Shown here piece after piece: positions 7,428 through 15,714 of a stretch of DNA of 37,422 nt. Below the pieces are notes generated by a model that was not told where the DNA came from, searched no databases, and was given only the letters and a program-made list of their open reading frames with translations. This DNA is from Actinomycetes bacterium (GTDB taxonomy: Bacteria > Actinomycetota > Acidimicrobiia > Acidimicrobiales > Acidimicrobiaceae). The stretch's first letter is position 1. Every line of letters starts with the position of its first letter. The translations under genes and the position numbers were made by a program. Location of the stretch: the NCBI GenBank assembly GCA_021799875.1, contig JAJYZP010000016.1:1-37422 (forward strand), written 5' to 3'.

Positions 7428-7918
7428 TCTGCGGATTCTCATCGTCGAACCATCAGTGTGGAAACTCTGGTTGATGAACCTCCACTTGTAGTGATGCTCG
7501 TTGACTTCTGCAGAGCTCGGAACTGAGTTGTCGGTTGCGGGCTCTGCTGGTTCTGTGAGCGATCTAGATCGGTGGATTGTAGGTTATCGATATGGAGGGT
7601 CTGTGCCGCCATCGATAACTTTTCCATCGTTGCAGCTCTCGACTGGCTACGGGCGGGCCAACGGATCGCAAGCTTGTGAGTCATATTTTCGAATCCAGGT
7701 GACTCGTTCGTAACGGCGTGCGAGCAGAAGAATAGTGTCATGCCCTGTACCGAGGACTTCGATCGGCTCGATGCATGAGAGTAGGCAAGGTTCTCGCTCA
7801 GCTACGCCCTTCGGAAAGAACCAAGTTGGAAGGCATTCCCAACCGATGCACTACCAAGCCGACTCTTCTCAACGGTGGCAGCGCAATGGTGCCAGTTGAG
7901 CCGAGCTCTCTACGGACT
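7428..7918. other. Intergenic region between convergent genes
   Basis: About 490 bases between the peptidase terminator and the end of the minus-strand M23-like gene. Frames of 70-100 codons on both strands have no ribosome-binding site and no family resemblance, so I call no gene. One hairpin at 7825-7843 may terminate the minus-strand gene. Confidence 0.5.
7825..7843 (-). terminator. Candidate terminator of the M23-like gene
   Basis: On the minus strand GTTGGGAA and TTCCAAC pair with one bulge around a four-base loop, followed by a T-rich tail (TTGGTTCTTT). It lies about 80 bases past the stop of the M23-like gene. Confidence 0.35.
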
Positions 7919-9280
7919 TTAGGACCATTGGGGCCAGTTACTCGAGGTAAGTCCAGTCGGCGGTCCCGTCAGGATGCCTCCAGGAGCTCCAAGAGACTGC
8001 AGTAGTTGTGAGAAGTTGTAGCCGTATGCGGTGGAGTTTGCGCCGTAGAACTGGCCGGAGGTCGCAGCCATGGTCGTGCCGTCGCCACCGGTGTTTGCCC
8101 AGCCTGTTTCAATCCCGTCTACGCCGTTGTAGAGCGTGCCCAAGACGGTTGAGCTCGAAACTGATTCGCCCACCGACACTGCGGGTCGGACCGATTCGGC
8201 GACGTAAACGTATTCCCCGCTCGCCGGTCCGCTGGTGAGTTGGTAGGCGATGTAAACTCCACTCGGCCACCCTCCGTTGTACACGGAGGTGACAACTCCA
8301 TTGCCAATAGCGTAAATCGGTCCCACTCCGTTGTAGTCAACGCCTTGATCGATGCGTTCGACAGCGAGTCCACTGATGCTTCTGAGAGGATTGGCGTACG
8401 CCCCAGATGAGACCGGTGGGCTAGGGCTTGGGTTTACATAAACCGGATTCGAGGTGGGCGGTGGAGCAGTAACGACGGTACGTTGATCGGTGACCTGCTG
8501 TGCAGCCGCCTGCTGTGCAGCCGCCTGGCGAGCCGCTGCCTGCTGTGCGGCTGCCTGGCGAGCCGCTGCCTGCTGTATCGCTGCCTGCTGTGCGGCTGCC
8601 TGGCGAGCCGCCGCCTGTTGCGCTGCGATCGCTTGCTGCTGTTCTTGTTGCGCCACAAGCGTCTGTACGGTCGTACTAGCCGAGCTTAACTTTGCCTGTG
8701 CAGTTGTGACAGCGAGCTCGACCGCCGATTGGTCTCGCTGTGCGGCGGTGGCGGCGTCACGTTGCTGGGTCTGCAAGGTATGGAGCTGCACCAGGGTGAT
8801 CTTGAGCTGCGCAGTCGCTTGTTGGTATTGAAGAACTGCTTGTTGCTGGATCGATGATGCCGTGGACGCATCTTCTTGTTTGAGGGGAATAGAACTAGGG
8901 TTCCCCTGAGCGATGTCAAACCACCAAGGTGATGTCTCGCCTTGGATGAAGAGGTTAAGCGCCTCGGAGCGAACCTTTAATTTCAGGGTCTGGATCTGAC
9001 GTCGCTTGACAGCGATACGGTGATGAAGCTGTGTGATGTGTACCTGAGTCTGCTGGAGTTGTGTTTCGGACTGCTGGTATGCAAGAGAGTCGGCCTGAAT
9101 CTGTAGTCGAAGCTGGTCGATTGACTGGGTGAGTGCTCGAACCTGTGCCTGTGCGTCTTGAAGGGGGCTCGCTGAGACGGCGGCCGAATGTGCTAACACG
9201 AGACCGACGGTTACGAGCCACATCGAGGCAATGAATTTGATTATTCGATGGCGCCCGTAGGCCCGACGCGTCTGATCCAT
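7919..9280 (-). CDS. Secreted coiled-coil protein with degenerate M23 peptidase domain
   Basis: A 453-residue exported protein, probably acting in or on the cell wall. The order is: signal peptide (basic start, hydrophobic 16-37, SAAVSA-SP); long coiled coil (about 40-215) like those of septal or peptidoglycan-hydrolase activators; an Ala/Gln pentapeptide repeat (about 217-261); a Pro/Ser-rich linker; then a C-terminal domain (about 295-430) with M23/LytM beta-fold character (QGVDYNGVGPIYAIGNGVVTSVY, SVGESVSSSTVLGTLY). The usual metal ligands are missing: the H-x-G-x-D-like site reads DQGVDY, and the H-x-H strand reads YVYVAES. It is therefore probably a non-catalytic binder or hydrolase activator. 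The ATG at 9280 has a near-perfect Shine-Dalgarno sequence (GGAGGTGA, 4 bases away). An M23 protein is found near uvrD1-sucC in M. tuberculosis (Rv0950c), which supports orthologous context. Confidence 0.8.
   Translation of the reverse strand: MDQTRRAYGRHRIIKFIASMWLVTVGLVLAHSAAVSASPLQDAQAQVRALTQSIDQLRLQIQADSLAYQQSETQLQQTQVHITQLHHRIAVKRRQIQTLKLKVRSEALNLFIQGETSPWWFDIAQGNPSSIPLKQEDASTASSIQQQAVLQYQQATAQLKITLVQLHTLQTQQRDAATAAQRDQSAVELAVTTAQAKLSSASTTVQTLVAQQEQQQAIAAQQAAARQAAAQQAAIQQAAARQAAAQQAAARQAAAQQAAAQQVTDQRTVVTAPPPTSNPVYVNPSPSPPVSSGAYANPLRSISGLAVERIDQGVDYNGVGPIYAIGNGVVTSVYNGGWPSGVYIAYQLTSGPASGEYVYVAESVRPAVSVGESVSSSTVLGTLYNGVDGIETGWANTGGDGTTMAATSGQFYGANSTAYGYNFSQLLQSLGAPGGILTGPPTGLTSSNWPQWS
8496..8630 (-). 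repeat. 15-bp tandem repeat, about 9 units, coding for Q-A-A-A-[R/Q]
   Basis: Nine consecutive 15-base units, of types TGCTGTGCAGCCGCC and TGGCGAGCCGCTGCC on the plus strand, encode pentapeptides QAAAR, QAAAQ and QAAIQ in the M23-like protein. Units differ at synonymous sites and in the Arg/Gln position. Such repeats can change copy number by slippage without breaking the frame. Confidence 0.85.
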
Positions 9281-9284
9281 GTAG

Positions 9285-9292
9285 TCACCTCC
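9285..9292 (-). promoter_or_regulatory. Strong Shine-Dalgarno sequence of the M23-like gene
   Basis: GGAGGTGA, nearly full complementarity to the 16S 3' end, 4 bases before the ATG at 9280. It is the best ribosome-binding site in the window, whereas many other genes here have weak or no site. Confidence 0.85.
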
Positions 9293-9505
9293 ATCTCTCG
9301 TAGGAACACAGCTGTGTACTTGAGTGGCTTCTCCCTCGACCGACCCGAGTCAGAATACTCGGAGACCACTCGTGTCTATCGGAATTTTTTGCTTTGAACC
9401 TAAGAGCGATGGCCGAGTTCGGGAACTGTTTGAGACTCACATGGCCGGAGCGCTTTGTAGTTCCCCTGCTGAAGAGAGATGGGGCCCGTTTTGGCGAGAG
9501 CATCT
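9293..9505 (-). promoter_or_regulatory. Structured 5' leader of the M23-like gene
   Basis: If transcription starts just after the candidate promoter at 9507-9539, the mRNA has a leader of about 220 bases. Two strong inverted repeats lie in it. One is GGGAACT (9421-9427) with AGTTCCC (9459-9465). The other, close to the ribosome-binding site, is GAGTGG-CT-TCTCC (9322-9334) with GGAGA-CCACTC (9361-9371). C-di-AMP (ydaO-type) riboswitches control wall-hydrolase genes in actinobacteria. A GGGGAAC followed by CCCGAACTCG is faintly similar to that consensus, but other conserved blocks are absent, so I leave the element unnamed. Confidence 0.4.
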
Positions 9506-9506
9506 G

Positions 9507-9539
9507 ACCTGCAGTATTGCAGGTAGAGGTTGCTGTCAA
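9507..9539 (-). promoter_or_regulatory. Candidate promoter with operator-like palindrome
   Basis: On the minus strand, a consensus TTGACA (9539-9534) is followed after about 15-17 bases by AATACT/TACTGC. The perfect palindrome ACCTGCA-GTAT-TGCAGGT (9507-9524) covers the -10 region, the classic position for a repressor operator. Confidence 0.45.
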
Positions 9540-9783
9540 TTTTTTTCTCACGGCGGTTCTTTGTAGTGGTAAGGCTTGGGTAGCCAGGAAGGTGGGTGCC
9601 GACGCGATAGAACCCGGCCACGACCTTGTGGGCATGAGAGGAGTACTGCAGGTGAACGGTTTCTCAGGATGGATTTCGACAAATAAATCGTCGAGGGGGA
9701 GCACGTACTTTGAGCTCTTGTCGCGCGAGCAACCTCTGAGCGAACTGATTTTTTAGGGAGCGACATGAGGTGGTGATCTGATT

Positions 9784-9793
9784 ACTGTACAGT
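9784..9793 (+). promoter_or_regulatory. Palindrome ACTGTACAGT upstream of guaB3
   Basis: A perfect 10-bp palindrome about 100 bases before the guaB3 start and just upstream of its candidate promoter. It could be a regulator site; the regulator is unknown. Confidence 0.3.
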
Positions 9794-9818
9794 TTCGAGG
9801 CCTACTCGATGGGGCCGC

Positions 9819-9846
9819 TTTGGAGAGTGCAAGAGGGGCGTAGACT
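9819..9846 (+). promoter_or_regulatory. Candidate guaB3-guaA-pcrA promoter
   Basis: TTTGGA (9819-9824), a 16-base spacer and TAGACT (9841-9846) lie 38 bases before the GTG start of guaB3. Confidence 0.4.
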
Positions 9847-9884
9847 GAGATGATTAAATCGTCGCTGGAGCCGGGAGGATTGTC

Positions 9885-11048
9885 GTGGCCGAGATTGAGA
9901 TTGGGATTGGAAAATCAGGACGACGGGCCTATGGATTTGATGACATTGCAATCGTTCCGTCACGACGGACTCGAGATCCAGAGGATGTCGACATAACGTG
10001 GGAGATCGATGCCTACAAGTTCGAGATTCCTTTGATGGCATCGGCTATGGACGGGGTGGTCAGTCCGGCAACGGCCATTCAGATCGGGCGACTCGGCGGG
10101 GTAGGCGTCTTGAACCTTGAGGGACTATGGACCCGATACGAGGATCCAGAGCCCCTCTTGAAGGAGATCGCTTCACTCGATCCCGAGAAAGCGACGGCTC
10201 GAATGCAGCAGATCTACTTGGAACCGGTGAAGGAGCGTCTCGTAACAGAGCGCATTCGCGAGATTAAGGCGGCGGGAGTCATCTGCGCAGCGTCTGTTAC
10301 CCCTCAGCGGACCACATCTATGATGAAGGCGATCCTCGATGGAGAGCTTGACATGTTGGTGATTCAAGGGACGGTTGTCTCGGCTGAGCATGTTTCAAAG
10401 GCGTCGGAGCCCTTGAATTTGAAGAAGTTCATTCGGGAGCTAGAGATACCGGTCATTGTGGGTGGTTGTGCATCGTATCAAGCCGCCCTTCATCTCATGC
10501 GTACCGGTGCCGTTGGGGTTCTCGTAGGCGTTGGCCCAGGTAATGCCTGTACGACACGAGGGGTGCTCGGGCTTGGGGTGCCGCAAGCTACTGCAATCGC
10601 TGATGCGGCCGGTGCTCGTATCCGTCATCTTGACGAAACCGGAGTGTATGTGCACGTCATAGCGGACGGTGGCATGAGTCGAGGTGGAGACGTGGCGAAG
10701 GCGATTGCATGTGGTGCAGATGCTGTCATGATGGGATCTCCACTGGCTGCAGCACACGAGGCACCAGGTCATGGGTATCACTGGGGTATGGCGACTTTCC
10801 ACCCGACGCTTCCTCGTGGTGCACGGGTTAAGACACAGCAGCGTGGCACCCTACAAGAGATCCTTCTCGGTCCAGCCACAGAAAACGATGGTCGCTTAAA
10901 TCTCTTTGGTGCTCTGCGGACGTCGATGGCGACGTGTGGTTACGAGACGCTGAAGGAGTTTCAGAAGGCCGAAGTTATGGTCGCACCTTCGCTGCAAACA
11001 GAGGGCAAAGCTCTGCAGCAGAGCCAGCATGTCGGAATGGGTCGCTGA
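9885..11048 (+). CDS. guaB3: GuaB3 family IMP dehydrogenase-related protein
   Basis: A (beta/alpha)8-barrel protein of the IMP dehydrogenase/GMP reductase family, GuaB3 branch, acting in guanine nucleotide interconversion in the cytosol. It has 387 residues and lacks the CBS pair of classical GuaB, as GuaB3 proteins do. The N-terminus ([25 protein letters not shown]) is diagnostic. The catalytic loop with its cysteine reads [10 protein letters not shown], and the phosphate-binding region includes [34 protein letters not shown] 9885 is the start, with GGGAGG 7 bases upstream. It is followed by guaA after 8 bases, so one operon sets the IMP-XMP-GMP balance. Annotated widely as IMP dehydrogenase; work on other GuaB3 proteins points to GMP reductase-type activity, so the direction of the reaction is open. 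Confidence 0.92.
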   Translation: MAEIEIGIGKSGRRAYGFDDIAIVPSRRTRDPEDVDITWEIDAYKFEIPLMASAMDGVVSPATAIQIGRLGGVGVLNLEGLWTRYEDPEPLLKEIASLDPEKATARMQQIYLEPVKERLVTERIREIKAAGVICAASVTPQRTTSMMKAILDGELDMLVIQGTVVSAEHVSKASEPLNLKKFIRELEIPVIVGGCASYQAALHLMRTGAVGVLVGVGPGNACTTRGVLGLGVPQATAIADAAGARIRHLDETGVYVHVIADGGMSRGGDVAKAIACGADAVMMGSPLAAAHEAPGHGYHWGMATFHPTLPRGARVKTQQRGTLQEILLGPATENDGRLNLFGALRTSMATCGYETLKEFQKAEVMVAPSLQTEGKALQQSQHVGMGR

Positions 11049-11056
11049 GCACCAGG

Positions 11057-12607
11057 ATGAAGCGATCGAGTGCACAACCAGTCTTCGTTGTTGACTTCGG
11101 GGCTCAGTATGCGCAGTTGATCGCTCGGAGGGTGCGAGAGCACCATGTGTATTCAGAGATCGTTCCTCATCAGATAAGCGCGGCAGAGGTTCGAGATCGC
11201 AATCCATCGGCGCTCATTCTCTCAGGTGGCCCCAAATCTGTGAATGCACCAGGAGCGCCGCGGCTAGATCCAGAGATCTACGAGCTTGGGATCCCAATTC
11301 TTGGGATCTGTTACGGAGCGCAGCTTTTGGCTCGGGAACTCGGTGGTGAGGTGGTTCCCAATGAGGCCGGTGAATATGGCAGGACGGCGCTCAGTACTGT
11401 CGCGCCGAACTCAAGTCTGTTGCTCGAAACTCTCCCTGGGGAACTGCAAGTCTGGATGAGTCACTTTGACTCGATCGCTCAGGCTCCTACTGGCTCTAGA
11501 GTGCTCGCCTCCTCTCCAGGGTCATTGGTTGGAGCCTTCGAGGATCGAGAGCGACGAATCTGTGGCGTTCAGTTTCACCCCGAGGTCTCTCACTGTGACT
11601 TCGGCCCGGAAGTAATCTCGAATTTTCTGTTTCAGCTTGCTGATGTCGACAAGAACTGGACGAATTTTACGATTATCGAAGATGCTTTGGAGTCGATTCG
11701 CTCACAAGTCGGTTCAGGAAGAGTGATCTGTGCTCTCTCTGGGGGTGTGGACTCCTCCGTGGCGGCCGCCCTCGTCCATGAGGCCGTAGGAGACCAGCTC
11801 ACCTGCATTTTCGTGGATACCGGTCTGATGCGTTCCGGTGAGGCAGCCTCGGTTGAAGCTACGTTTCGAGATCGATTTGCCATCGATTTGATCTCGGTAG
11901 ATGCTAGCGAGCGGTTTCTTGCCGCCTTGGCGGGGGTGACCGATCCTGAGGCCAAGCGCAAGATCATTGGGGAGACATTTATTCGAGTTTTCGAGGAGCA
12001 TAGGACCTCGGTGGAGGGAGCGAAGTTTCTCGTGCAAGGGACGCTCTACCCCGATGTTATCGAATCCGGGACGAAGGACGCGGCCAAAATTAAGTCACAC
12101 CACAACGTGGGTGGTCTACCTGAGGATATGGCCTTCGACCTCGTAGAGCCATTACGAAGTCTTTTCAAAGATGAGGTTCGTGCGATCGGCTCAGAACTCG
12201 GACTTCCAGATTCGATCGTTTGGCGCCAACCATTTCCCGGACCCGGACTTGGCGTTCGTATTATTGGCGAGGTGACCGCAGAGCGCGCCGAGACCCTTCG
12301 CCAGGCAGATCGAATCGTTGCTGAAGAGATTGAGCATGCTGGTCTCACACGTCAGCTCTGGCAGAGTTTTGCGATCCTTGCCGCAAACCTTCGAACCGTT
12401 GGAGTCATGGGAGACGAGCGAACCTATGGGTACCCGATCATCATACGAGCAGTCACTTCAGAGGATGCAATGACAGCGGATTGGGCTCGGCTCCCGTACG
12501 AGCTGATCGAGCGAATCTCCTCACGGGTCATAGCGGAAGTGCCCGATGTCAATCGAGTGGCCCTCGATGTGACTTCAAAGCCTCCTGGTACGATCGAGTG
12601 GGAGTAG
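11057..12607 (+). CDS. guaA: GMP synthase (glutamine-hydrolysing)
   Basis: Converts XMP, ATP and glutamine to GMP. The 516 residues from ATG 11057 show the standard three parts. The class I glutamine amidotransferase has Cys85 (GICYGAQ) with His174/Glu176 (VQFHPEVSH). The ATP-pyrophosphatase P-loop is SGGVDSS (228-234). The C-terminal dimerisation domain ends KPPGTIEWE, the invariant GuaA terminus. The start at 11057 is chosen because the protein begins normally at [20 protein letters not shown]; longer in-frame starts would run back into guaB3. The intergenic gap to guaB3 is 8 bases and the Shine-Dalgarno sequence is weak, suggesting coupling. The 3' end overlaps the pcrA start by 10 bases. 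Confidence 0.96.
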   Translation: MKRSSAQPVFVVDFGAQYAQLIARRVREHHVYSEIVPHQISAAEVRDRNPSALILSGGPKSVNAPGAPRLDPEIYELGIPILGICYGAQLLARELGGEVVPNEAGEYGRTALSTVAPNSSLLLETLPGELQVWMSHFDSIAQAPTGSRVLASSPGSLVGAFEDRERRICGVQFHPEVSHCDFGPEVISNFLFQLADVDKNWTNFTIIEDALESIRSQVGSGRVICALSGGVDSSVAAALVHEAVGDQLTCIFVDTGLMRSGEAASVEATFRDRFAIDLISVDASERFLAALAGVTDPEAKRKIIGETFIRVFEEHRTSVEGAKFLVQGTLYPDVIESGTKDAAKIKSHHNVGGLPEDMAFDLVEPLRSLFKDEVRAIGSELGLPDSIVWRQPFPGPGLGVRIIGEVTAERAETLRQADRIVAEEIEHAGLTRQLWQSFAILAANLRTVGVMGDERTYGYPIIIRAVTSEDAMTADWARLPYELIERISSRVIAEVPDVNRVALDVTSKPPGTIEWE

Positions 12608-14841
12608 AGCCAGCGCTCGATCAGTCCGGCCTCCTAGAGGGCCTCAACGAGGCTCAGAGTAGAGCAGTTACCCATCGCTATGGTCCAGTGCTCGTGGTGG
12701 CAGGTGCTGGATCCGGCAAGACTCGGGTCTTGACACGCAGAATTGCGTACTTGATCGCCGAGGGAACACCGCCGGGTGCGATCCTTGCTATCACCTTCAC
12801 GAATAAGGCCGCCGCAGAAATGCGCGAGCGGGTCTCTTTCCTGGTGGGAGATGTCGGTAAGTCGATGTGGGTCTCTACGTTTCACTCGGCTTGCTTGAGA
12901 ATTTTGCGAGCTCATGGTGACGCTATTGGGTATCGTCGAGGATTCGTGATCTACGACCAAAGTGATTCTCGACGTCTGCTCGAATACGTACTGCGAGATC
13001 TTGGACTAGACCCCAAACGTTTCTCGGCTCGTGCGCTTCAGGGGATGATCTCGAGTGCCAAGTCCGAGGGGCTCAACCCATCGGGGTTCGCCGCGGGTAA
13101 GGGTGGGCTCTATGAAACCAAGGTGGCGGAGGTCTATGGTGCGTATCAACAGCGCCTGATGGAGTCGAATGCTCTTGATTTTGATGATCTGTTAGTTGGG
13201 GTAGTACGGCTTTTTGAGGAGGAACCCGAGATCCTCTCCTACTATCAACGTCGATTTCTCCACATCTTGGTCGATGAGTTTCAAGATACCAACGTCGTGC
13301 AAAATCGCCTTGTTGAACTCCTTGCGAGCGGACACCAACAGGTTTTTGCGGTTGGCGATGCGGACCAATCGATCTATCGATTTCGTGGTGCGCATGTCGG
13401 TAATATCAACGAGTTTGAGGATCGATTTGACTCGGTGACCGTCGTGGCTCTCGAAGAGAACTTCCGATCGACACAGACGATTCTCGACGCAGCCAACGCC
13501 TTGATTGGTCATAACCCACGTCGGCACGCTAAGAATCTGTACTCTGCAAAAGGGACAGGGTCGGCGATCAAACTCTATGAGGCCATGGATGATCGGGATG
13601 AGGCGTCGTACGTTGCTGCGGAGATCGCAAAGAGCTGCGCACGCGGAGATCGTTCCTTCTCTGACATCGCTATATTCTTCCGCACGAATTCGCAGAGTCG
13701 ACTCATCGAAGAGCAGCTTGGTGCGCGTGGGATTCCCTTTCGGTTGATCGGTGGAGTCCCTTTCTTTGAACGGGCAGAGGTTAAAGATGCCTTGGCCTAT
13801 CTCAAACTGGTGGCTAACCCAGACGATGAGGTTGCGTTTCGCCGCATCGTCAATGTGCCGAGACGTGGTGTCGGTGACGTCTCCCTTTCGAAGTTGCTCG
13901 CCCACGTACAGCATCGCTCTGGCACTTTACTCGAGGCAGTCGGAGCGTCGGTGCCGGTTGTGCTCTCACAGCGAGTCGGGAAGGCGGTCGAGAGTTTTCT
14001 CTCCTTTCTTGCAGAGCTAGGAGCGCTAAAAGATCAGGGCTGCCCTCCTTACGAAGTGCTCGAGACTATTCTCGATCGGTCGGGCTATCGTCCAGCGCTG
14101 AGAAGCGAGGGAAGTTTTGAGTCGGAGGCTCGTCTCGATAACCTCGATGAGCTCCTTCGCTACGCCCATGAGTATCGAGATGTTGATGAGTTTCTCGAAG
14201 CGGTTGCGTTGTACTCCTCTGCCGATGTTTCCGCAGATACCTCGGCCGTGTCGCTCATGACGCTGCACATGGCGAAGGGTCTTGAATTCCCTGTGGTCTT
14301 TCTCATTGGCCTCGAGGACGGTGTATTTCCTCATGTTCGATCCCTGACCGACCCTCAGGAGCTTCAAGAGGAGCGCCGCTTGCTTTACGTTGGGATAACG
14401 CGAGCTATGGAGGATCTGACACTGACGTATTCGAGACAGAGGATGGGCTTCGGTGACCTCATGTACAATCCACCATCAAGATTCCTTGATGAGATTCCTC
14501 AAGAGCTTCTGCTCTCCACGAGTGCGCCTCGTTCTCGTTCTGACGCCTTGGCCGAATATGTGGAGTCCTCGCGATCTGCAAAGAGAGAAAATACCGCAGA
14601 AAGGACCGCACAGCGAGATGTCTTTATCTGGCCCGACCGTCAACATCAACCGAGAGAGAGGAGCACCGCTCCTCAGCAGATGAGGGTCGGCGAGCGAGTC
14701 TTTCACGATAAGTGGGGTGAGGGCATCGTGCTTGAGGTGGCAGGTAGCGGTCAACGCGAGGAAGCTTCTATCAGGTTTGGGGAGTTTGGAACGAAGCGTC
14801 TGATGGTCGCTCTCGCAGGATTGAAGCGTTTACACGACTAA
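12598..14841 (+). CDS. pcrA: ATP-dependent DNA helicase PcrA/UvrD
   Basis: Superfamily 1A 3'-5' helicase for repair, replication restart and removal of stalled RNA polymerase. 747 residues from GTG 12598, which overlaps guaA by 10 bases. Motifs in order: Q-motif region LNEAQSRAV, Walker A GAGSGKT (36-42), Ia [74 protein letters not shown] and [15 protein letters not shown]. The C-terminal Tudor-like domain ([18 protein letters not shown]...[12 protein letters not shown]) is the RNA polymerase-binding module typical of PcrA. Placement before sucCD matches uvrD1 in mycobacteria. No promoter of its own is seen; it belongs to the guaB3-guaA unit. Confidence 0.95.
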   Translation: MGVEPALDQSGLLEGLNEAQSRAVTHRYGPVLVVAGAGSGKTRVLTRRIAYLIAEGTPPGAILAITFTNKAAAEMRERVSFLVGDVGKSMWVSTFHSACLRILRAHGDAIGYRRGFVIYDQSDSRRLLEYVLRDLGLDPKRFSARALQGMISSAKSEGLNPSGFAAGKGGLYETKVAEVYGAYQQRLMESNALDFDDLLVGVVRLFEEEPEILSYYQRRFLHILVDEFQDTNVVQNRLVELLASGHQQVFAVGDADQSIYRFRGAHVGNINEFEDRFDSVTVVALEENFRSTQTILDAANALIGHNPRRHAKNLYSAKGTGSAIKLYEAMDDRDEASYVAAEIAKSCARGDRSFSDIAIFFRTNSQSRLIEEQLGARGIPFRLIGGVPFFERAEVKDALAYLKLVANPDDEVAFRRIVNVPRRGVGDVSLSKLLAHVQHRSGTLLEAVGASVPVVLSQRVGKAVESFLSFLAELGALKDQGCPPYEVLETILDRSGYRPALRSEGSFESEARLDNLDELLRYAHEYRDVDEFLEAVALYSSADVSADTSAVSLMTLHMAKGLEFPVVFLIGLEDGVFPHVRSLTDPQELQEERRLLYVGITRAMEDLTLTYSRQRMGFGDLMYNPPSRFLDEIPQELLLSTSAPRSRSDALAEYVESSRSAKRENTAERTAQRDVFIWPDRQHQPRERSTAPQQMRVGERVFHDKWGEGIVLEVAGSGQREEASIRFGEFGTKRLMVALAGLKRLHD

Positions 14842-14966
14842 GGCTCTTCGGCTATACCTACGGGTCTTTTGAGTCTGAACGTAAGTGTGCTCGGTCTTCT
14901 CGATGCGTATTCGTTTGGGAGTGGGTTTCTTCAACTGCCGTAAACCTCTTCAAAGGTGGCACTTCG

Positions 14967-15212
14967 ATGCGCTCTGTCTGTGTGGGAAGAGTTGGCGATG
15001 GCGCTCGTCGTCATGAGCAGGTCGTGTCAGTGGTGGCAACGGAGTTCATCGGCGATACCACCAAATCGTGTGCTGAGGTTGCTCAAGAGGAGCCCCGTGG
15101 TGGGTGCTATCTGATTTACGGCGATGGTCTGACCCCTGCCGAAAGCTTCGTGTCCGTCGATGCATGGGGTTCGTCGCTTCGTGGCTCCAGGTTTGCCGAG
15201 GTGATGCAATGA
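14967..15212 (+). CDS. Hypothetical 81-residue protein
   Basis: The ATG at 14967 has a good ribosome-binding site (AAAGGTGG, 7 bases upstream), the main reason to call it. The 81 residues contain three cysteines and no membrane segment. I recognise no family. It lies between pcrA (125 bases earlier) and the B12-binding subunit (55 bases later) in the same direction, so it may be co-transcribed. Codon usage is in keeping with neighbours but the protein has low predicted order. It could still be a chance frame. Confidence 0.4.
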   Translation: MRSVCVGRVGDGARRHEQVVSVVATEFIGDTTKSCAEVAQEEPRGGCYLIYGDGLTPAESFVSVDAWGSSLRGSRFAEVMQ

Positions 15213-15253
15213 ACGTTCTGACCAGGCGATGTGCCAGTTCGATGAATCTTCGC

Positions 15254-15259
15254 TAGTAT
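15254..15259 (+). promoter_or_regulatory. -10 box for a leaderless B12-subunit mRNA
   Basis: TAGTAT ends 8 bases before the GTG at 15268 and there is no Shine-Dalgarno sequence. It is the same hexamer used before the DUF3039 gene. The -35 region is not conserved. Confidence 0.5.
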
Positions 15260-15267
15260 TTGCGATC

Positions 15268-15687
15268 GTGGAGCGTCCGTATCGAGTAGTGGTGGCAAAG
15301 CCAGGTCTAGATGGCCATGATCGCGGAGCGAAGGTAGTTGCGCGCGCGTTGCGCGATGCAGGATTCGAGGTTATCTACACTGGCCTGCACCAGACCCCAG
15401 AGCAGATCGTTCAGGCTGTAGTGCAAGAAGACGCAGACGCACTAGGACTCTCGTTGCTCTCGGGAGCCCACTTAACTCTCGTGCCAAAGATCGTTTCGGG
15501 TCTCGCTGACGAAGGGAGGGGCGACGTCATTATTGTGGTGGGCGGTATCATTCCGCAACCCGATATCGCGGCGCTCAAGAACGCAGGAGTGGCGGAGGTC
15601 TTCACTCCTGGATCACCGCTTCCGGCGATCTCGGAGTGGCTCGAGAGCGCCTTGGATCAGCGAGAGAAGGGCGAGTACGTGTCGTGA
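15268..15687 (+). CDS. Cobalamin-binding subunit, methylmalonyl-CoA mutase C-terminal type
   Basis: Standalone adenosylcobalamin-binding Rossmann domain (139 residues). The base-off/His-on motif D-x-H-x2-G is present as Asp15-Gly-His17-Asp-Arg-Gly20. The flanking VVVAKPGLDGHDRGAKVVARALRDAGFEVIYTGLHQTPEQI, LSLLSGAH and VVGGIIP elements are those of methylmalonyl-CoA mutase small or C-terminal domains. It needs a separate large catalytic subunit, not in this window; it would together convert methylmalonyl-CoA and succinyl-CoA. GTG 15268 is preferred because the family begins right there and a TAGTAT box precedes it; a frame start at 15229 would lie upstream of that box. The gap to sucC is 27 bases, so it is probably in the sucCD operon and supplies the SucCD substrate. 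Confidence 0.9.
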   Translation: MERPYRVVVAKPGLDGHDRGAKVVARALRDAGFEVIYTGLHQTPEQIVQAVVQEDADALGLSLLSGAHLTLVPKIVSGLADEGRGDVIIVVGGIIPQPDIAALKNAGVAEVFTPGSPLPAISEWLESALDQREKGEYVS

Positions 15688-15714
15688 GAATGCAAGGACA
15701 GGAAGGAACCCTAC

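Noticed and set aside
9293-9505. c-di-AMP (ydaO) riboswitch
   Set aside because: GGGGAAC and CCCGAACTCG are present, but GGGAACT pairs with AGTTCCC in a simple stem, and the other invariant blocks (such as the GUGAAU and AGCUAACC-type segments) are missing. Kept only as an unnamed structured leader.
9285-9704. A 139-codon minus-strand frame upstream of the M23-like gene
   Set aside because: It lies in the leader/promoter interval, has no ribosome-binding site, and its translation shows no domain.
13192-13914. A 240-codon minus-strand frame opposite pcrA
   Set aside because: It is antisense to conserved helicase motifs II-IV; the sense frame explains the sequence completely.
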